Source of the DNA: Byssovorax sp.
GTDB lineage: Bacteria; Myxococcota_A; Polyangia; Polyangiales; Polyangiaceae
Direction: 5' to 3'
DNA: 38,703 nucleotides
Assembly (NCBI GenBank): GCA_025362495.1
Contig: JANYGI010000149.1
Coordinates: 1-38,703, forward strand
Under the pieces are notes generated by a model. The model made no database searches. It worked only from the letters and a program-made list of their open reading frames with translations, and was not told the origin of the DNA. Shown in pieces: positions 1-8,596 of the stretch. The translations under genes were made by a program, and so were the position numbers. Numbering within the stretch: the stretch's first letter is position 1; every line of letters starts with the position of its first letter.

Positions 1-1
1 T

Positions 2-328
2 CGCTACGCGAGCCTCTTCAACGCCCGTGACTGGGACGGCGTCCGGGCCCTCGTCGGCGACGACTGCCGCCTCGATCTGGTCTCGAAGTCGCAGCGCCGC
101 GGCAAGCAGGTCGGGATGTACTTTGGCCGCTACGAGAAGGAGAACGTCGCGCTCCGCGTCGTGCGCCTGGAGGGCCAGCTCGCGTTCGCAGCGTACGTGG
201 CGGGCGCCTCGATGCCGGCGTACTTCATCCTGGTCGACTTCGTCGATGGCCGGGTGACGGCGATTCGCGACTTCCGCTATGTGCCCTACATCGCGACGGA
301 GGCCGAATTCGAGATCGTCACGACCTGA
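2..328 (+). CDS. C-terminal part of a SnoaL/NTF2-like domain protein, probably the tail of an ECF sigma factor (5' end outside window)
   Basis: The reading frame is open from the window edge to a TGA at 326-328 (108 residues). It begins with [15 protein letters not shown], the opening helix typical of SnoaL-like folds that follow the sigma-4 region in ECF sigma factors carrying a C-terminal SnoaL domain. It continues with [12 protein letters not shown] and ends in the strands [19 protein letters not shown] and [12 protein letters not shown]. In that family the domain modulates sigma activity in place of a separate anti-sigma factor. No sigma-2 or sigma-4 region is visible because the start lies upstream, so the sigma assignment is inference; a stand-alone SnoaL/NTF2-like protein is the alternative. 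It converges on the band-7 gene. Confidence 0.7.
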   Translation, partial: RYASLFNARDWDGVRALVGDDCRLDLVSKSQRRGKQVGMYFGRYEKENVALRVVRLEGQLAFAAYVAGASMPAYFILVDFVDGRVTAIRDFRYVPYIATEAEFEIVTT

Positions 329-366
329 GCGTGCCTGTTCATCGGCCACTCTCGAAGCGGAGGTAG

Positions 367-381
367 AGCACGCAACGTGCT
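367..381. terminator. Small hairpin between convergent genes
   Basis: AGCACG-CAA-CGTGCT forms a perfect 6-bp stem with a 3-nt loop in the 132-bp gap between two convergent genes. The position suits a bidirectional terminator, but there is no T-tract and the stem is short, so this is a weak call. Confidence 0.25.
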
Positions 382-460
382 TCCCCGTGCGATCAGGCAG
401 TGTCCGGCCGAGCTCCGGCCAGACTCCGAGACGAATCCCGGTCGCGGGGCGCCGACGCGC

Positions 461-1525
461 CTACAGCGCAGGGCTCTTCTTCGCGCGTCGATCGATCCGC
501 GGCGCGGGCGTCGGCTTCGGGGCGGCGCCCACGGGGACGTCGAAGCCGGTCGCGTGGCTCGGCCCGTACATTCCTCCTCCCGCGCCGGCGTAGGGTGGAA
601 AGAGAAAGCTCGGCACCTTGGACCAGTCGCCGAGGAGGATGTGAGTCCCCTCGCCGCCGAGCTTCCCCAGCGCGTCGTAGGCGTGCATCTGCACCTCGAG
701 CCAGGTCAGGCCTTTGGCCGTGGCCTTGGCCTCTTCCGCCTGCGCCTTCGCCAGCAGGATCCGCTGCTCGGCTTCGCCCTTTGCCCGCGTCACCGACGTG
801 GTCGCTTCGGCCTCGGCCTGCACCTTGTCGAGCTTGGCCTGCTCCTCGGCGACGGCGCGCTCGTTCTGCTTGTCGCGCACGGCCTGCTCGGCCTTGAGCT
901 TGTCCTGATCGGCCTTGGTCTCGAGCTCCAGCTTGCGCCGCAGCGCCTCGTTCTCGATGGCCGCCTTCTGCCGGGCGGCCTCCTGCTCGCCGACCAGCTT
1001 CGATCGAACGGCGGTGACGATCTCCGGCGCGTACTCGATGCCTTCCATGGTGATCGACGAGATCTCGATGTGCTTGCCGGCGATGCGACGGCGGAGATCG
1101 GCCTCGATCTCGTCCTCGATCTTCTCGTTTAGCTTCTGCAAATCGAGGTACGAGTGCCGCGCGAACACGCCCCGCGCCACGCTGCGGAACTCGGGCCCGA
1201 CCACCTCTTCGTAGTAGTTCTGGCCAATCTCGGTGTCGAGCCCGTAGAGCTCGGACACGATCGGCCGATAGATGACGGCGAAGCGGAGATCGAGCTGCAA
1301 CCCTTCGAGTGACGTGGTGCGGACTTGCTCCTTGTGAGTCGAGTAGGTGATGTCGAAATCCTCGAGCCGCCCGTACGCGCCGAGCTTGTAGTAGCCCGGC
1401 CCGAGCACCTCGTGCTGGAGGCCTTTCTGGCGCGGATCGAAGAACAGGGCGCGGTGCCCCGGCTCGACGACCGCCCCCGCGCAGCCGCTGCAGAGGACGA
1501 GTGAAAGAACGATGATGGAGCGCAT
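461..1525 (-). CDS. SPFH/band-7 (prohibitin-like) domain lipoprotein
   Basis: 354 residues. The N-terminus is a lipoprotein signal with lipobox LCSGC (Cys15), where most band-7 proteins have a transmembrane anchor. Residues about 18-195 match the SPFH fold: VEPGHRALFF, GPGYYKLGAYGR, the strand DLRFAVIYRP and IEISSITMEGIEYAPEI. Residues about 185-290 are a charged coiled coil rich in Ala, Glu, Lys and Gln, as in prohibitin/stomatin proteins, followed by a Pro/Gly/Ala-rich tail. Family members oligomerise at membranes as scaffolds for proteases or microdomains. The lipid anchor implies a periplasm-facing or outer-membrane location here (inference). A 33-bp gap separates it from the upstream small lipoprotein gene, so they probably form one operon. 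Confidence 0.85.
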   Translation of the reverse strand: MRSIIVLSLVLCSGCAGAVVEPGHRALFFDPRQKGLQHEVLGPGYYKLGAYGRLEDFDITYSTHKEQVRTTSLEGLQLDLRFAVIYRPIVSELYGLDTEIGQNYYEEVVGPEFRSVARGVFARHSYLDLQKLNEKIEDEIEADLRRRIAGKHIEISSITMEGIEYAPEIVTAVRSKLVGEQEAARQKAAIENEALRRKLELETKADQDKLKAEQAVRDKQNERAVAEEQAKLDKVQAEAEATTSVTRAKGEAEQRILLAKAQAEEAKATAKGLTWLEVQMHAYDALGKLGGEGTHILLGDWSKVPSFLFPPYAGAGGGMYGPSHATGFDVPVGAAPKPTPAPRIDRRAKKSPAL

Positions 1526-1558
1526 GAATCCTCCTCGGTGATCACTGCTCTTGCAGGG

Positions 1559-2074
1559 TCACGGTTCGACGGCACCGAGCCAGCCCGCGAGATCGCGGCT
1601 GAGCTGGCTCATGCAGGAATAGACGACGCCGGCGCCGTCCCCCGCCGGGACGACGCTCGATTGCCGACACTGGGCCTGCGTCTGGGCGAGATAGCGCCGC
1701 CCCACGCGGGTGCGCAGTGTCGCCCGCACCCCCAGCGTGACGACGAGGCGGCCTTCATGATGGCTGGCCTCGGCGTCGATCAGCTCGACGAAGAGCTGCC
1801 AGCCTTCGGGCCGTTGCGCGCGGTGCGCGTCGGCCCACGGGACAGCGGCCGTGGAGATGGAATGACCGAGGGCCGTCTCGACGTCGCCATAGGCCACGCC
1901 GGCGCCCTCGACCGGGAGAGGATCCCGGATACCCGTGCTGCGCGTGACGACCTCGAGAGGCACCTCGGGACGGGGCGTGAGCGTGACGGGCGCCCCCGCG
2001 ACGCCGAGCAGGGGAATCGTCGCCGGTGAGCCGCACCCGGTGAAGAGCAGCAAGAGCAAAGCAGCGCGGCGCAT
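1559..2074 (-). CDS. Small predicted lipoprotein of unknown function
   Basis: 171 residues. It starts with a short hydrophobic signal and lipobox LFTGC (Cys14). The mature part is Pro/Val-rich and then has strands such as GWQLFVELIDAEA and GRLVVTLGVRATLR, ending with a helix that holds CMSQLSRDLAGWL. The layout recalls ABC-type transport auxiliary lipoproteins (PqiC/LptE-like), but no diagnostic motif is visible, so the function is left open. It lies directly upstream of the band-7 lipoprotein gene on the same strand, suggesting a shared envelope role. An inverted repeat lies 32-52 bp upstream of its start. Confidence 0.7.
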   Translation of the reverse strand: MRRAALLLLLFTGCGSPATIPLLGVAGAPVTLTPRPEVPLEVVTRSTGIRDPLPVEGAGVAYGDVETALGHSISTAAVPWADAHRAQRPEGWQLFVELIDAEASHHEGRLVVTLGVRATLRTRVGRRYLAQTQAQCRQSSVVPAGDGAGVVYSCMSQLSRDLAGWLGAVEP

Positions 2075-2105
2075 CCCGCGGCGCTCAGCAAGCGATGGGC
2101 CAGCA

Positions 2106-2126
2106 CTCGAATCGAAACAATTCGAG
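2106..2126 (-). promoter_or_regulatory. Dyad CTCGAAT-N7-ATTCGAG, possible operator
   Basis: A perfect 7-bp inverted repeat with a 7-nt spacer lies 32-52 bp upstream of the small lipoprotein start at 2074. It is AT-richer than its surroundings. Spacing and symmetry fit a dimeric regulator site, but no regulator can be named. A second palindromic run, CCCGACC-G-GGTCGGG, follows at about 2139-2154. Confidence 0.3.
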
Positions 2127-2230
2127 CCCTTGCGTCCGCCCCGACCGGGTCGGGCGTGAAAAGAATTTGTCGGCTGCCGTGAAGAGCGACAAGTCTCGTT
2201 CGCCGGCGCCGCGGCGCGAGCGCGATCGCG

Positions 2231-4069
2231 TCAACGCTGGAACGGCAGCGGCCGCGGGGCGCGATCGTCGAGAACGAGGCTGACGAGGACGGCGGCGTGC
2301 GCGTCGTCGCCGGTGATCTCGAACACGACCTCGTGCAGACCTGACGAGAACTCGCCGGGAGGGAGAGCAAAGTCGATGTTGCTCGCGACCGGCAAGAGGG
2401 GCTTGGCGTCGCCGAACCACCGTGGCTCGCCGAGCGCGCGGCCCTCGCCGAGGCGCACCATGGCGCCGCTCGGCCCCGACGCGCGGAGCCGGGCGAGCGT
2501 GGCGAAGGGCCATTGTACGGCGAACACCAGGCGACCTCGCGCCCCCGTCAGCTTCACGCCGTCGGCGGCGGGCGCCACCCCGCTCATGAGGCGAGTGAGG
2601 CGCGGATCGGTGAACGGTAGATCGCGCCGATACCAGCCGAGGGTGCGGAAATTCCGGGCGTACCAGCGCGGGATGAGCGCGTCGCCAAAGCGATCACGCG
2701 GGAGGTGATACCGCAGGTCGAAGCCGACCTCGGCCGGTACCACGGCGAGGCGACCGAGCCGGGCAAAAAGGTCGTCTCCGGTGGTGTGGCCGCGCGGGGC
2801 GTTCCACGCCCAGTCCAGCGCGGCGAGGCAGAACGGCGAGGCGAAGATCACCGCCGCCGCCGCGAGCGCGCGGGCGGGCAGCCGGGACCACGTGGCGACG
2901 TAGCGCAGAGAATGGCAGGCCAGCACCACGCCGAGTGGGCTGAGATTCGCGAGCCGGCGCGCAGGTGCCCAGTCGAGGGCCGCCGAGGAGAGATAGAATT
3001 CGAGGGCCGCGATCACGCAGAGCGGGATCAGGAGGTGGCGTGATCCGCGATCGCGGAGCGCGAGCCCCAGGCCAGCGACCGAGAGCCAGAGAGCAGGCGC
3101 GCTGAAGAAGACGCCCTGGACCTCGTCGAACAGCAGCAAGAACGGGTGGGCGTGGGCGAGCTGCAGGAAATACCGGCCGTGCGTGAACACGAACGGGCTA
3201 CCGTAGAGATACTGATAGAGGGCGCCAAACGAGCCCAGCGCCGCCAGGGTCGCGGCGCCGATCAGGGCACCCGCGAAGAGGCCCTCTCGTCGCCGCGACG
3301 AGAATGTAACAGCGAGAGCGACGAGGGGCACGAGCGCGAACATCGCGTTCGAGAGGCGCTGGACGATGCATGCCCCGAGGGCCAGAGCCACCCAGGCCCA
3401 GCGCCGCCGCTGCAAAGGGCTCTCCTCGGCGCGCGCCGTCGCCACGAGCAGCGCGGCGACGAAGAGCACATCGCAGGTGTGCGAGTAGCTGGGAAGGCAG
3501 GTGGCGATCTTGAAGACCGGGCCGGCGAGCACCACCAGCGCGACCGCGAGCGCGGCGATCGCGTCCGTGAACCAGCGCCGCGCGAGTCGATAACAGAGCC
3601 AGGCCGTGAGCGCGCCCATGATCGGAGACAGGCCGAGCACCAGCATGGAAAAGCGCCCACCGCAGCTGTCGCGCAGCGGCAGCGCGCCGAGCACGAGACG
3701 GAGGATCCGTAGCGCGGGAGCCCACACCAGGGCTGGACCGGCATAGAAGATGTTGTCGGGGTGCCCGGTGCCCCGATCGATGCCAATGGCGAACGGATCG
3801 CCGCAGAGGGCGTAATCGTTCTTGAAGTCGAGGTCTCCGTCGAAGGCGAGCGAGCGAGCGTAGATCCACGAATAGAAGCCGTCGGAGCCCGGCGTCCACG
3901 AGATGGGCGTCGACGCATAGAGCCAGAGCGAGGCGACGAGCATCACCACGGTGACCACGAGACCCCATCGCTGCTCCACGAGGCGCGACGCGAACGGGCC
4001 GCCGAGGGCGCGCTCGATGCGCTGAGCGACGCTTGCCGCGGGAGGCGCTTCGTCGGCTGCATTCTTCAC
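2231..4069 (-). CDS. Polytopic membrane protein, GT-C glycosyltransferase-like
   Basis: About 612 residues from a GTG at 4069. This start is preferred because upstream codons overlap the divergent cytochrome gene and encode no plausible protein; an upstream start at 4249 remains formally open. One transmembrane helix at about residues 35-52 is followed by an acidic loop (GSDGFYSW, SLAFDGDLDF at about 61-82) and then many hydrophobic helices to about residue 430. The C-terminal 180 residues are soluble. An acidic first extracytoplasmic loop plus 9-12 helices is the GT-C layout (PMT/ArnT-like enzymes using polyprenyl-phosphate sugars). The specific substrate cannot be read. It is divergent from the cytochrome operon, with about 180 bp between starts. 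Confidence 0.75.
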   Translation of the reverse strand: MKNAADEAPPAASVAQRIERALGGPFASRLVEQRWGLVVTVVMLVASLWLYASTPISWTPGSDGFYSWIYARSLAFDGDLDFKNDYALCGDPFAIGIDRGTGHPDNIFYAGPALVWAPALRILRLVLGALPLRDSCGGRFSMLVLGLSPIMGALTAWLCYRLARRWFTDAIAALAVALVVLAGPVFKIATCLPSYSHTCDVLFVAALLVATARAEESPLQRRRWAWVALALGACIVQRLSNAMFALVPLVALAVTFSSRRREGLFAGALIGAATLAALGSFGALYQYLYGSPFVFTHGRYFLQLAHAHPFLLLFDEVQGVFFSAPALWLSVAGLGLALRDRGSRHLLIPLCVIAALEFYLSSAALDWAPARRLANLSPLGVVLACHSLRYVATWSRLPARALAAAAVIFASPFCLAALDWAWNAPRGHTTGDDLFARLGRLAVVPAEVGFDLRYHLPRDRFGDALIPRWYARNFRTLGWYRRDLPFTDPRLTRLMSGVAPAADGVKLTGARGRLVFAVQWPFATLARLRASGPSGAMVRLGEGRALGEPRWFGDAKPLLPVASNIDFALPPGEFSSGLHEVVFEITGDDAHAAVLVSLVLDDRAPRPLPFQR

Positions 4070-4247
4070 GGCGGGCCGGGAGAAAGACCGGGAAACGCCG
4101 CGGGTGTCAAGCCCTCGTGCCGGGACGTGGGGTGGAGCTCGCAGAGGGGCAGTCGGGTTCGCGTCGTGGCGCGGACATCGCGCATCCGCCGCGCGCGTGT
4201 CGTTCTTCGCGGTCGTCGGGGGCGCCGTGTACACTGCCGCGAACCCC

Positions 4248-6302
4248 ATGCGCCGATCTCGACTCGCCGCGCTGCTCGTCCTCGCGAGCGAACTCTCCGC
4301 GTGTCACTCCGAGCCGCCTTCGTCCGACGGCGGCGCTCCGGCGTCGGCGTCGAGCTCGTCCGCTCCGGTCGCGCGGTCGTCCGCTTCCGCGAGCGCGGCG
4401 CCAGCGGCGGCCAGCGTGCCTCCGCCGCCGCGCGAAGGGGGAGCCCTGGTCCGCGCGGCTCACGGCGAGGCGCTCTACATCGCCGACGAAGATCGCTCGG
4501 CGGTCCTTCGCATCGCGCTGCCGCTCGACGAGCGCGCGCCGATCGCCACGAAGATGCCCGGTCGGCCGGCGCAGGCGCTCGCCGTCGGCGATCTCTTGCT
4601 CGTGACGATCCGCGATCCCGGCCTCCTGCTCGTGATGGCGCCCGCCGCCGACGGGAGCCTCGCCGAGACCGCGCGCATCGCTGTCCCGGTCGACGCCTGG
4701 GGCCTCGCGGTGAGCCCCGATGGCAAGACGGCCGTCGTGACGTCGGCGTGGTCGCATCAGGTCTCGGTCGTCGATCTCGACGCGAAGACGGTGCGCTATT
4801 CGCTCGACGTCGAGCGCGAGCCGCGCGGCGTCGTCGTGCGCGACGGCAAGGTCGCGTACGTGAGCCACCTCGTCGGCTCGGCGCTGACGCGGATCGATCT
4901 CGACGGCCCCGGAAAGGCCTCGCGCGTCGACTTTCCTGCGGCGCCGCTGCGCACGCCGCTCGACGCGAAGCTCGACGCGTCGTTCGGGTTTTCACTCGCG
5001 ATGTCGCCGGACGGAAAGCGCCTCTTCGCGGCCCGCCACGCCCTCGGCGCGCCCGGCGAGGCGGCGTGGTTCGGGGCGCCCACGGTCGACGTGCTGATGC
5101 TCGCGAACGACAAGCCGCTCGCCCCCGCGCGCGCTGGAAAGCCCCTCGGCGGCTCGGCGGTGGAGGACAAGATCGAGGAGACGTGGCTGACCACGCCCAT
5201 GCCCGCGATGGTGCAGCCGCGCGCGATGGTCTACCGGCAATCGACGAAGACCGTGCTCGTCGCGAGCGAGGGCGCGCACACGCTCTACGAGCTCAACGCG
5301 GTGGCGATCGATCCCGGGATAACCTCGGTGTTCGAGCAGGCGCTGGGATCGAGCGCCGATCCGACCGAGCCCGCGCCGACCCGGTGCGGAGCGCCCTCCG
5401 GTATCGCCCTCTCGCCCGACGAGACGCTCGCGTACGTGTGGTGTCGCGCGACGGGGGATATCGCTCTCGTCGAGCTCGGCAAGTTCAGCGAAGCGGCGAG
5501 CGTGCGAGTCCGGCACCTCGCCGACGATCCGCTCCCCGCGGCCGCCGCGCGCGGTCGACGCGCGTTCTACGACGCATCGGACCCGATCACGAGCGGCGGG
5601 CTCGCGTGCAGCGGTTGCCACCCGGAGGGGCGCGACGACGGTCACGTGTGGCTGGAAGTCCCCGGGCGGTTCACGAAGGCGCCGATCTTCGTCGGATCGA
5701 CGTACATGATGCCCGACGACAAGAAGCCTTACGATCGGTATCCGCGCCAGACACCGATGCTCGCGGGGCGCGTCGCGGCGGCCGGCCCGTACGGGTGGCA
5801 CGCCCAGAATGACGATCTCGAGGCGCGCATCCTCGAAGGGACGCGACTCCATCGCTGGTTCAATCCCGAGCAGCCGTGGGAGCGGCTCCAGACGGCGGCG
5901 AAGCAGCGCGCCGGCGCCCTCGCCGGGTTCCTTCGCGGCGGTCTCGTCCCGCCGCCGAAGCTCGCGCGCCCGCTCACCCCTCAGGAAGAGCGCGGCCGCG
6001 ACGTGTTCTCGGGCGCCGACACCGGCTGCGCCGGCTGCCACACGCCGGCGACCGAGTACACCGCTCGCGTCGCCGTGCCGATCAAGTCGCCTCCTGCGAC
6101 TGCAGCGTTCTCGGTCGAGGCCAACGACGCCTTCAAGACACCCTCTCTCCTGTTCGTCGGCGGGACTGCGCCGTACTACCATGATGGCCGCGCGCCGACG
6201 CTCGAGGCGCTGATCGCTGGCAACGAGGACCGCATGGGGAAGACGAGCCAGCTCTCGGAGGAGGACCGCGCCGCGCTCGTCGCGTTCCTGAGGACGCTTT
6301 GA
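4248..6302 (+). CDS. Lipoprotein with YncE-like propeller fused to a di-haem cytochrome c peroxidase (MauG-like) domain
   Basis: 684 residues from the ATG at 4248, chosen because it directly yields a signal peptide with lipobox LSAC (Cys19). A Ser/Ala/Pro-rich linker follows, then a beta-propeller at about 60-440 with repeats such as VSPDGKTAVVTSAW, MSPDGKRLFAARH and LSPDETLAYVWC. The cytochrome part has two CxxCH haem sites, CSGCH (454-458) and CAGCH (594-598), plus PSLLFVGGTAPYYHDGRAPT, a typical C-terminal di-haem peroxidase signature. Such proteins handle peroxide or oxidise protein or metal substrates in the periplasm; the propeller may bind the partner. It heads a three-gene operon, with its stop overlapping the next start. 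Confidence 0.9.
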   Translation: MRRSRLAALLVLASELSACHSEPPSSDGGAPASASSSSAPVARSSASASAAPAAASVPPPPREGGALVRAAHGEALYIADEDRSAVLRIALPLDERAPIATKMPGRPAQALAVGDLLLVTIRDPGLLLVMAPAADGSLAETARIAVPVDAWGLAVSPDGKTAVVTSAWSHQVSVVDLDAKTVRYSLDVEREPRGVVVRDGKVAYVSHLVGSALTRIDLDGPGKASRVDFPAAPLRTPLDAKLDASFGFSLAMSPDGKRLFAARHALGAPGEAAWFGAPTVDVLMLANDKPLAPARAGKPLGGSAVEDKIEETWLTTPMPAMVQPRAMVYRQSTKTVLVASEGAHTLYELNAVAIDPGITSVFEQALGSSADPTEPAPTRCGAPSGIALSPDETLAYVWCRATGDIALVELGKFSEAASVRVRHLADDPLPAAAARGRRAFYDASDPITSGGLACSGCHPEGRDDGHVWLEVPGRFTKAPIFVGSTYMMPDDKKPYDRYPRQTPMLAGRVAAAGPYGWHAQNDDLEARILEGTRLHRWFNPEQPWERLQTAAKQRAGALAGFLRGGLVPPPKLARPLTPQEERGRDVFSGADTGCAGCHTPATEYTARVAVPIKSPPATAAFSVEANDAFKTPSLLFVGGTAPYYHDGRAPTLEALIAGNEDRMGKTSQLSEEDRAALVAFLRTL

Positions 6303-6904
6303 AGCCCGCGTCGTATCTTCTCCTCGCCGTCGCCCTCCTCGGCTGCACGGATCCGAAGAGCCACGCCGCGCCGGTCGCGTCGGCCGAGACCACGGTCGAT
6401 CCGGCGACGATCCCCGCCGAGGACGCGGGCCCGAGCGACGCCGGGGCCGACGCGAGCGACGCCGCGGCTCCCCGGCGTCCGTTCGTGGCTCCCAGCGTTC
6501 GCACGCTCGACATCCCCGAGGAGACGAAGAGCCCGATCCCGAAGACGCCGGAGTGGACCGATACCGTGCGTCGCGACGTGGTCGTCCGGCCCGAGTACAC
6601 CTGCACGCTGCAGCACGTCCGCGAGTGGAACCGGATCACCTGCGACGCCGCGAACGCGACGGTCACGCTCGTCACGGGCACGCGCGACGGGACCTTGCTC
6701 TGGGCCACCCGCGACTCGGCGCAGATCCTGTTCCCGGTGCGCCGCGGCGATCGCCGGGTGATCGAGCTGCTGCCCCACGCGAAGCTGGTGACGGTCGACG
6801 GAAACTACGGGCCGAGTCAGTTCGAGCAGCCGGGGGGAGGTCCCGTGGTCCTCACCGAGATGTGGTTGGAGGGTGAAGATGCGCCGACGCTCGTGGTCCA
6901 GTGA
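6299..6904 (+). CDS. Predicted lipoprotein of unknown function, coupled to the cytochrome gene
   Basis: 201 residues. The start is a TTG at 6299 overlapping the preceding stop (TTGA), so translation is probably coupled. The signal ends in ALLGC (Cys16). A linker rich in Ala, Asp, Gly and Pro (EDAGPSDAGADASDAAAP) leads to a globular beta-rich domain at about 75-200 with two Cys (YTCTLQH, RITCDAAN) that could form a disulfide. No family was recognised. The operon position suggests it acts with the haem protein, and its codon use matches the neighbours. Confidence 0.75.
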   Translation: MKPASYLLLAVALLGCTDPKSHAAPVASAETTVDPATIPAEDAGPSDAGADASDAAAPRRPFVAPSVRTLDIPEETKSPIPKTPEWTDTVRRDVVVRPEYTCTLQHVREWNRITCDAANATVTLVTGTRDGTLLWATRDSAQILFPVRRGDRRVIELLPHAKLVTVDGNYGPSQFEQPGGGPVVLTEMWLEGEDAPTLVVQ

Positions 6905-8264
6905 TCCGTCGCGCTGGGGGCTCGTCGCGATCGGCGTGCTCCTCGGCGCGTGCAAGAGTAGCAGCGCGCCCGCGGACGCGGGGACGAGCACGCCAGTCGC
7001 CAGCGCTCCCGTCGCTGGCTCGGCGGCGCCTCCGCCCCTCACCGATGCTTCCGCGCCCGACGCCTCCGCGCCGACCGGCGTCGGCATGGACGCCGGCCGC
7101 TCCAGCGATGCTGGACCCGACTTCGCAGCGGGTCAGTGCCCGAATTTCGATCCCGAGCGGTGGAGTGCCTATACCTCGATGGCCGCCGAGACCGCGTGCT
7201 GGATCTTCACGCCCTCCGCGAAAAACAGGTTTCCCGTCGTCGCCTGGGAGCCGTGTGGTCGCGAGGGCTTCGGCTCGAAATGCCGGCGGCTCAAGCTCGC
7301 GCCGGGCGAGAGTCTCGCGTTTCACGGGAAAGACAATCGCGACGTCGACGTCGTGGGCAAAGGACCCGGTCGCATCGCCTTCGTCACCGGGTGCGCGGGC
7401 ATGACGTCGCGCCAGTTCATCGTCGCGGACCTCGACGGCCCCGTCACGGGCGCCATCGCGTTCGACCCCGACTGGCGCTGTTCTCTCGCTCCCGGCCTCC
7501 GATCGAGCGGCTGGGGTGCCGGTATCCAGTTCGAAGATCCGCACCCGGACCCGGTGGCCGTCGACGATGAATGGCGCGGGACTTCGCGCCTGTCCGTGTC
7601 GATCACCGCAGCTCGGTCGCAGCTCGTCCCGATCAAGCACGATGGCTCGCTCGGCGAAGAGCCGAGCCTCGGCTATCGGGAGCTCCGGACCTGGAAGAAC
7701 CTCCCGAAGTCCGCCGCGGAGTCCGCGGCGCTGGGGATCCCTGCTGGCATCAAGCCCGACCTCGGCGTGTCGACCGACGGGACCGACGTCGTCTGGACCG
7801 TCGGCGACCGGACCGCGGGCGAGAAGGGGACCTGCAGTGTCTTCGCCGGCGCCTGGACGAAAACCCCGGCCGAGGTCGTGGCGACGCACGTCGTCGATCT
7901 GAGCTGCATGGAGGCGAACGACTGGAAGGTTCGCTGCGGGTACGCGATGACGGCGACGGGCGAGGAGCAAGCGCTCCTCCTGCGCCTCAAAGACGGGATG
8001 ACGTTCCGCTTTCCGAAGCTGAGCGCTCCGCTGGATCGAGGCACGAAGGCCGCGACGGTCCCCATTGACATGAGCTGCAAAGAGCTCTTCCTCCGCGTCG
8101 GCGGCCCGAGCCCCAATGTGTTCCGGGTCCCGCTCGACGCGCTGCCGGAAGGGACGCCGCCGAGCCAGCCGCCGGCCCCGATCGCGGCGGCGATCGTCGA
8201 TGGAGGGGCGCCGCGGGACGCTGGCCCCGGCGTCGACGCCGGTTCTGTCGACGCGGGGCGCTGA
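6879..8264 (+). CDS. Predicted Cys-containing lipoprotein of unknown function
   Basis: 461 residues from the ATG at 6879, which has GGAGGG at 6868-6873 with a 5-nt spacer; a GTG at 6873 is a poorer alternative because it overlaps that site. It overlaps the end of the previous gene by 26 bp. The signal ends in LLGAC, followed by a long Ala/Pro/Ser/Asp linker. The folded part holds several scattered Cys (GQCPNF, ETACWIF, EPCGREG, SKCRRL, VTGCAGM, LSCMEA, VRCGYA, MSCKEL), suggesting disulfides in the periplasm. It ends with another Asp/Ala/Gly-rich low-complexity tail. No known family was recognised; it is the third gene of the cytochrome operon. Confidence 0.75.
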   Translation: MRRRSWSSDPSRWGLVAIGVLLGACKSSSAPADAGTSTPVASAPVAGSAAPPPLTDASAPDASAPTGVGMDAGRSSDAGPDFAAGQCPNFDPERWSAYTSMAAETACWIFTPSAKNRFPVVAWEPCGREGFGSKCRRLKLAPGESLAFHGKDNRDVDVVGKGPGRIAFVTGCAGMTSRQFIVADLDGPVTGAIAFDPDWRCSLAPGLRSSGWGAGIQFEDPHPDPVAVDDEWRGTSRLSVSITAARSQLVPIKHDGSLGEEPSLGYRELRTWKNLPKSAAESAALGIPAGIKPDLGVSTDGTDVVWTVGDRTAGEKGTCSVFAGAWTKTPAEVVATHVVDLSCMEANDWKVRCGYAMTATGEEQALLLRLKDGMTFRFPKLSAPLDRGTKAATVPIDMSCKELFLRVGGPSPNVFRVPLDALPEGTPPSQPPAPIAAAIVDGGAPRDAGPGVDAGSVDAGR

Positions 8265-8305
8265 TCCTGCGGCTCGACCGCGGACGTTTTCGCCCGCAGA
8301 TCGCC

Positions 8306-8515
8306 TCTGGCGCGCCGGGGAAGCCATTTCGACGCGGGGGATCGCTCGTCCGGGACACGGGGGCGGCTCTCTGGCGCGGCGGGACGCGCTTCTGGCGCGC
8401 GGGGGCGTGCTTCTGGCGCGGGGGGACGCGCTTCAGGGACACGGGGTCGCCCTTCTGGCGCGGGAGGAGGCCCTTCCGGGACATCCCGGAGAGGCTCCAG
8501 GACATCTCTCGCGCG
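8306..8515. repeat. About ten diverged tandem copies of a 21-bp unit
   Basis: Ten consecutive 21-bp units can be laid out from 8306 to 8515 with no indels. Two unit types mix: one begins like TTCTGGCGCGGGG (for example 8390, 8411, 8453), the other like TTCCGGGACACGGGG (8348, 8432, 8474). The period is exactly seven codons, so every frame gives a heptad peptide; one reverse-strand frame reads as Pro-rich ARPxAPE-like heptads. No credible start, ribosome site or flanking domain supports a gene, so it is annotated as a non-coding repeat. It lies in the 392-bp gap after the cytochrome operon. Confidence 0.8.
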
Positions 8516-8531
8516 GGGCCGAGGCGACCGC

Positions 8532-8596
8532 AAATGCAGCCGTTGCGCCAGCCTGAGCCAGGCGCAGCGGCAACACTCGCGAGAATCACTGCATTT
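8532..8596 (+). other. Long imperfect hairpin upstream of the DUF2330 gene
   Basis: An outer stem AAATGCAG (8532-8539) / CTGCATTT (8589-8596) is stacked on an inner stem CCGTTGCGCC (8540-8549) / GGCGCAGCGG (8561-8570, one G-T pair) with an 11-nt loop. The 18-nt bulge on the 3' side contains the palindrome CTCGCGAG. It ends 60 bp before the DUF2330 start, so it could be a structured leader or the terminator of the upstream operon. There is no T-tract. Confidence 0.4.

Noticed and set aside
4070-4249. N-terminal extension of the GT-C-like protein to 4249
   Set aside because: The extra 60 residues are Arg/Pro/Ala-rich without structure and would overlap the divergent lipoprotein start at 4248.
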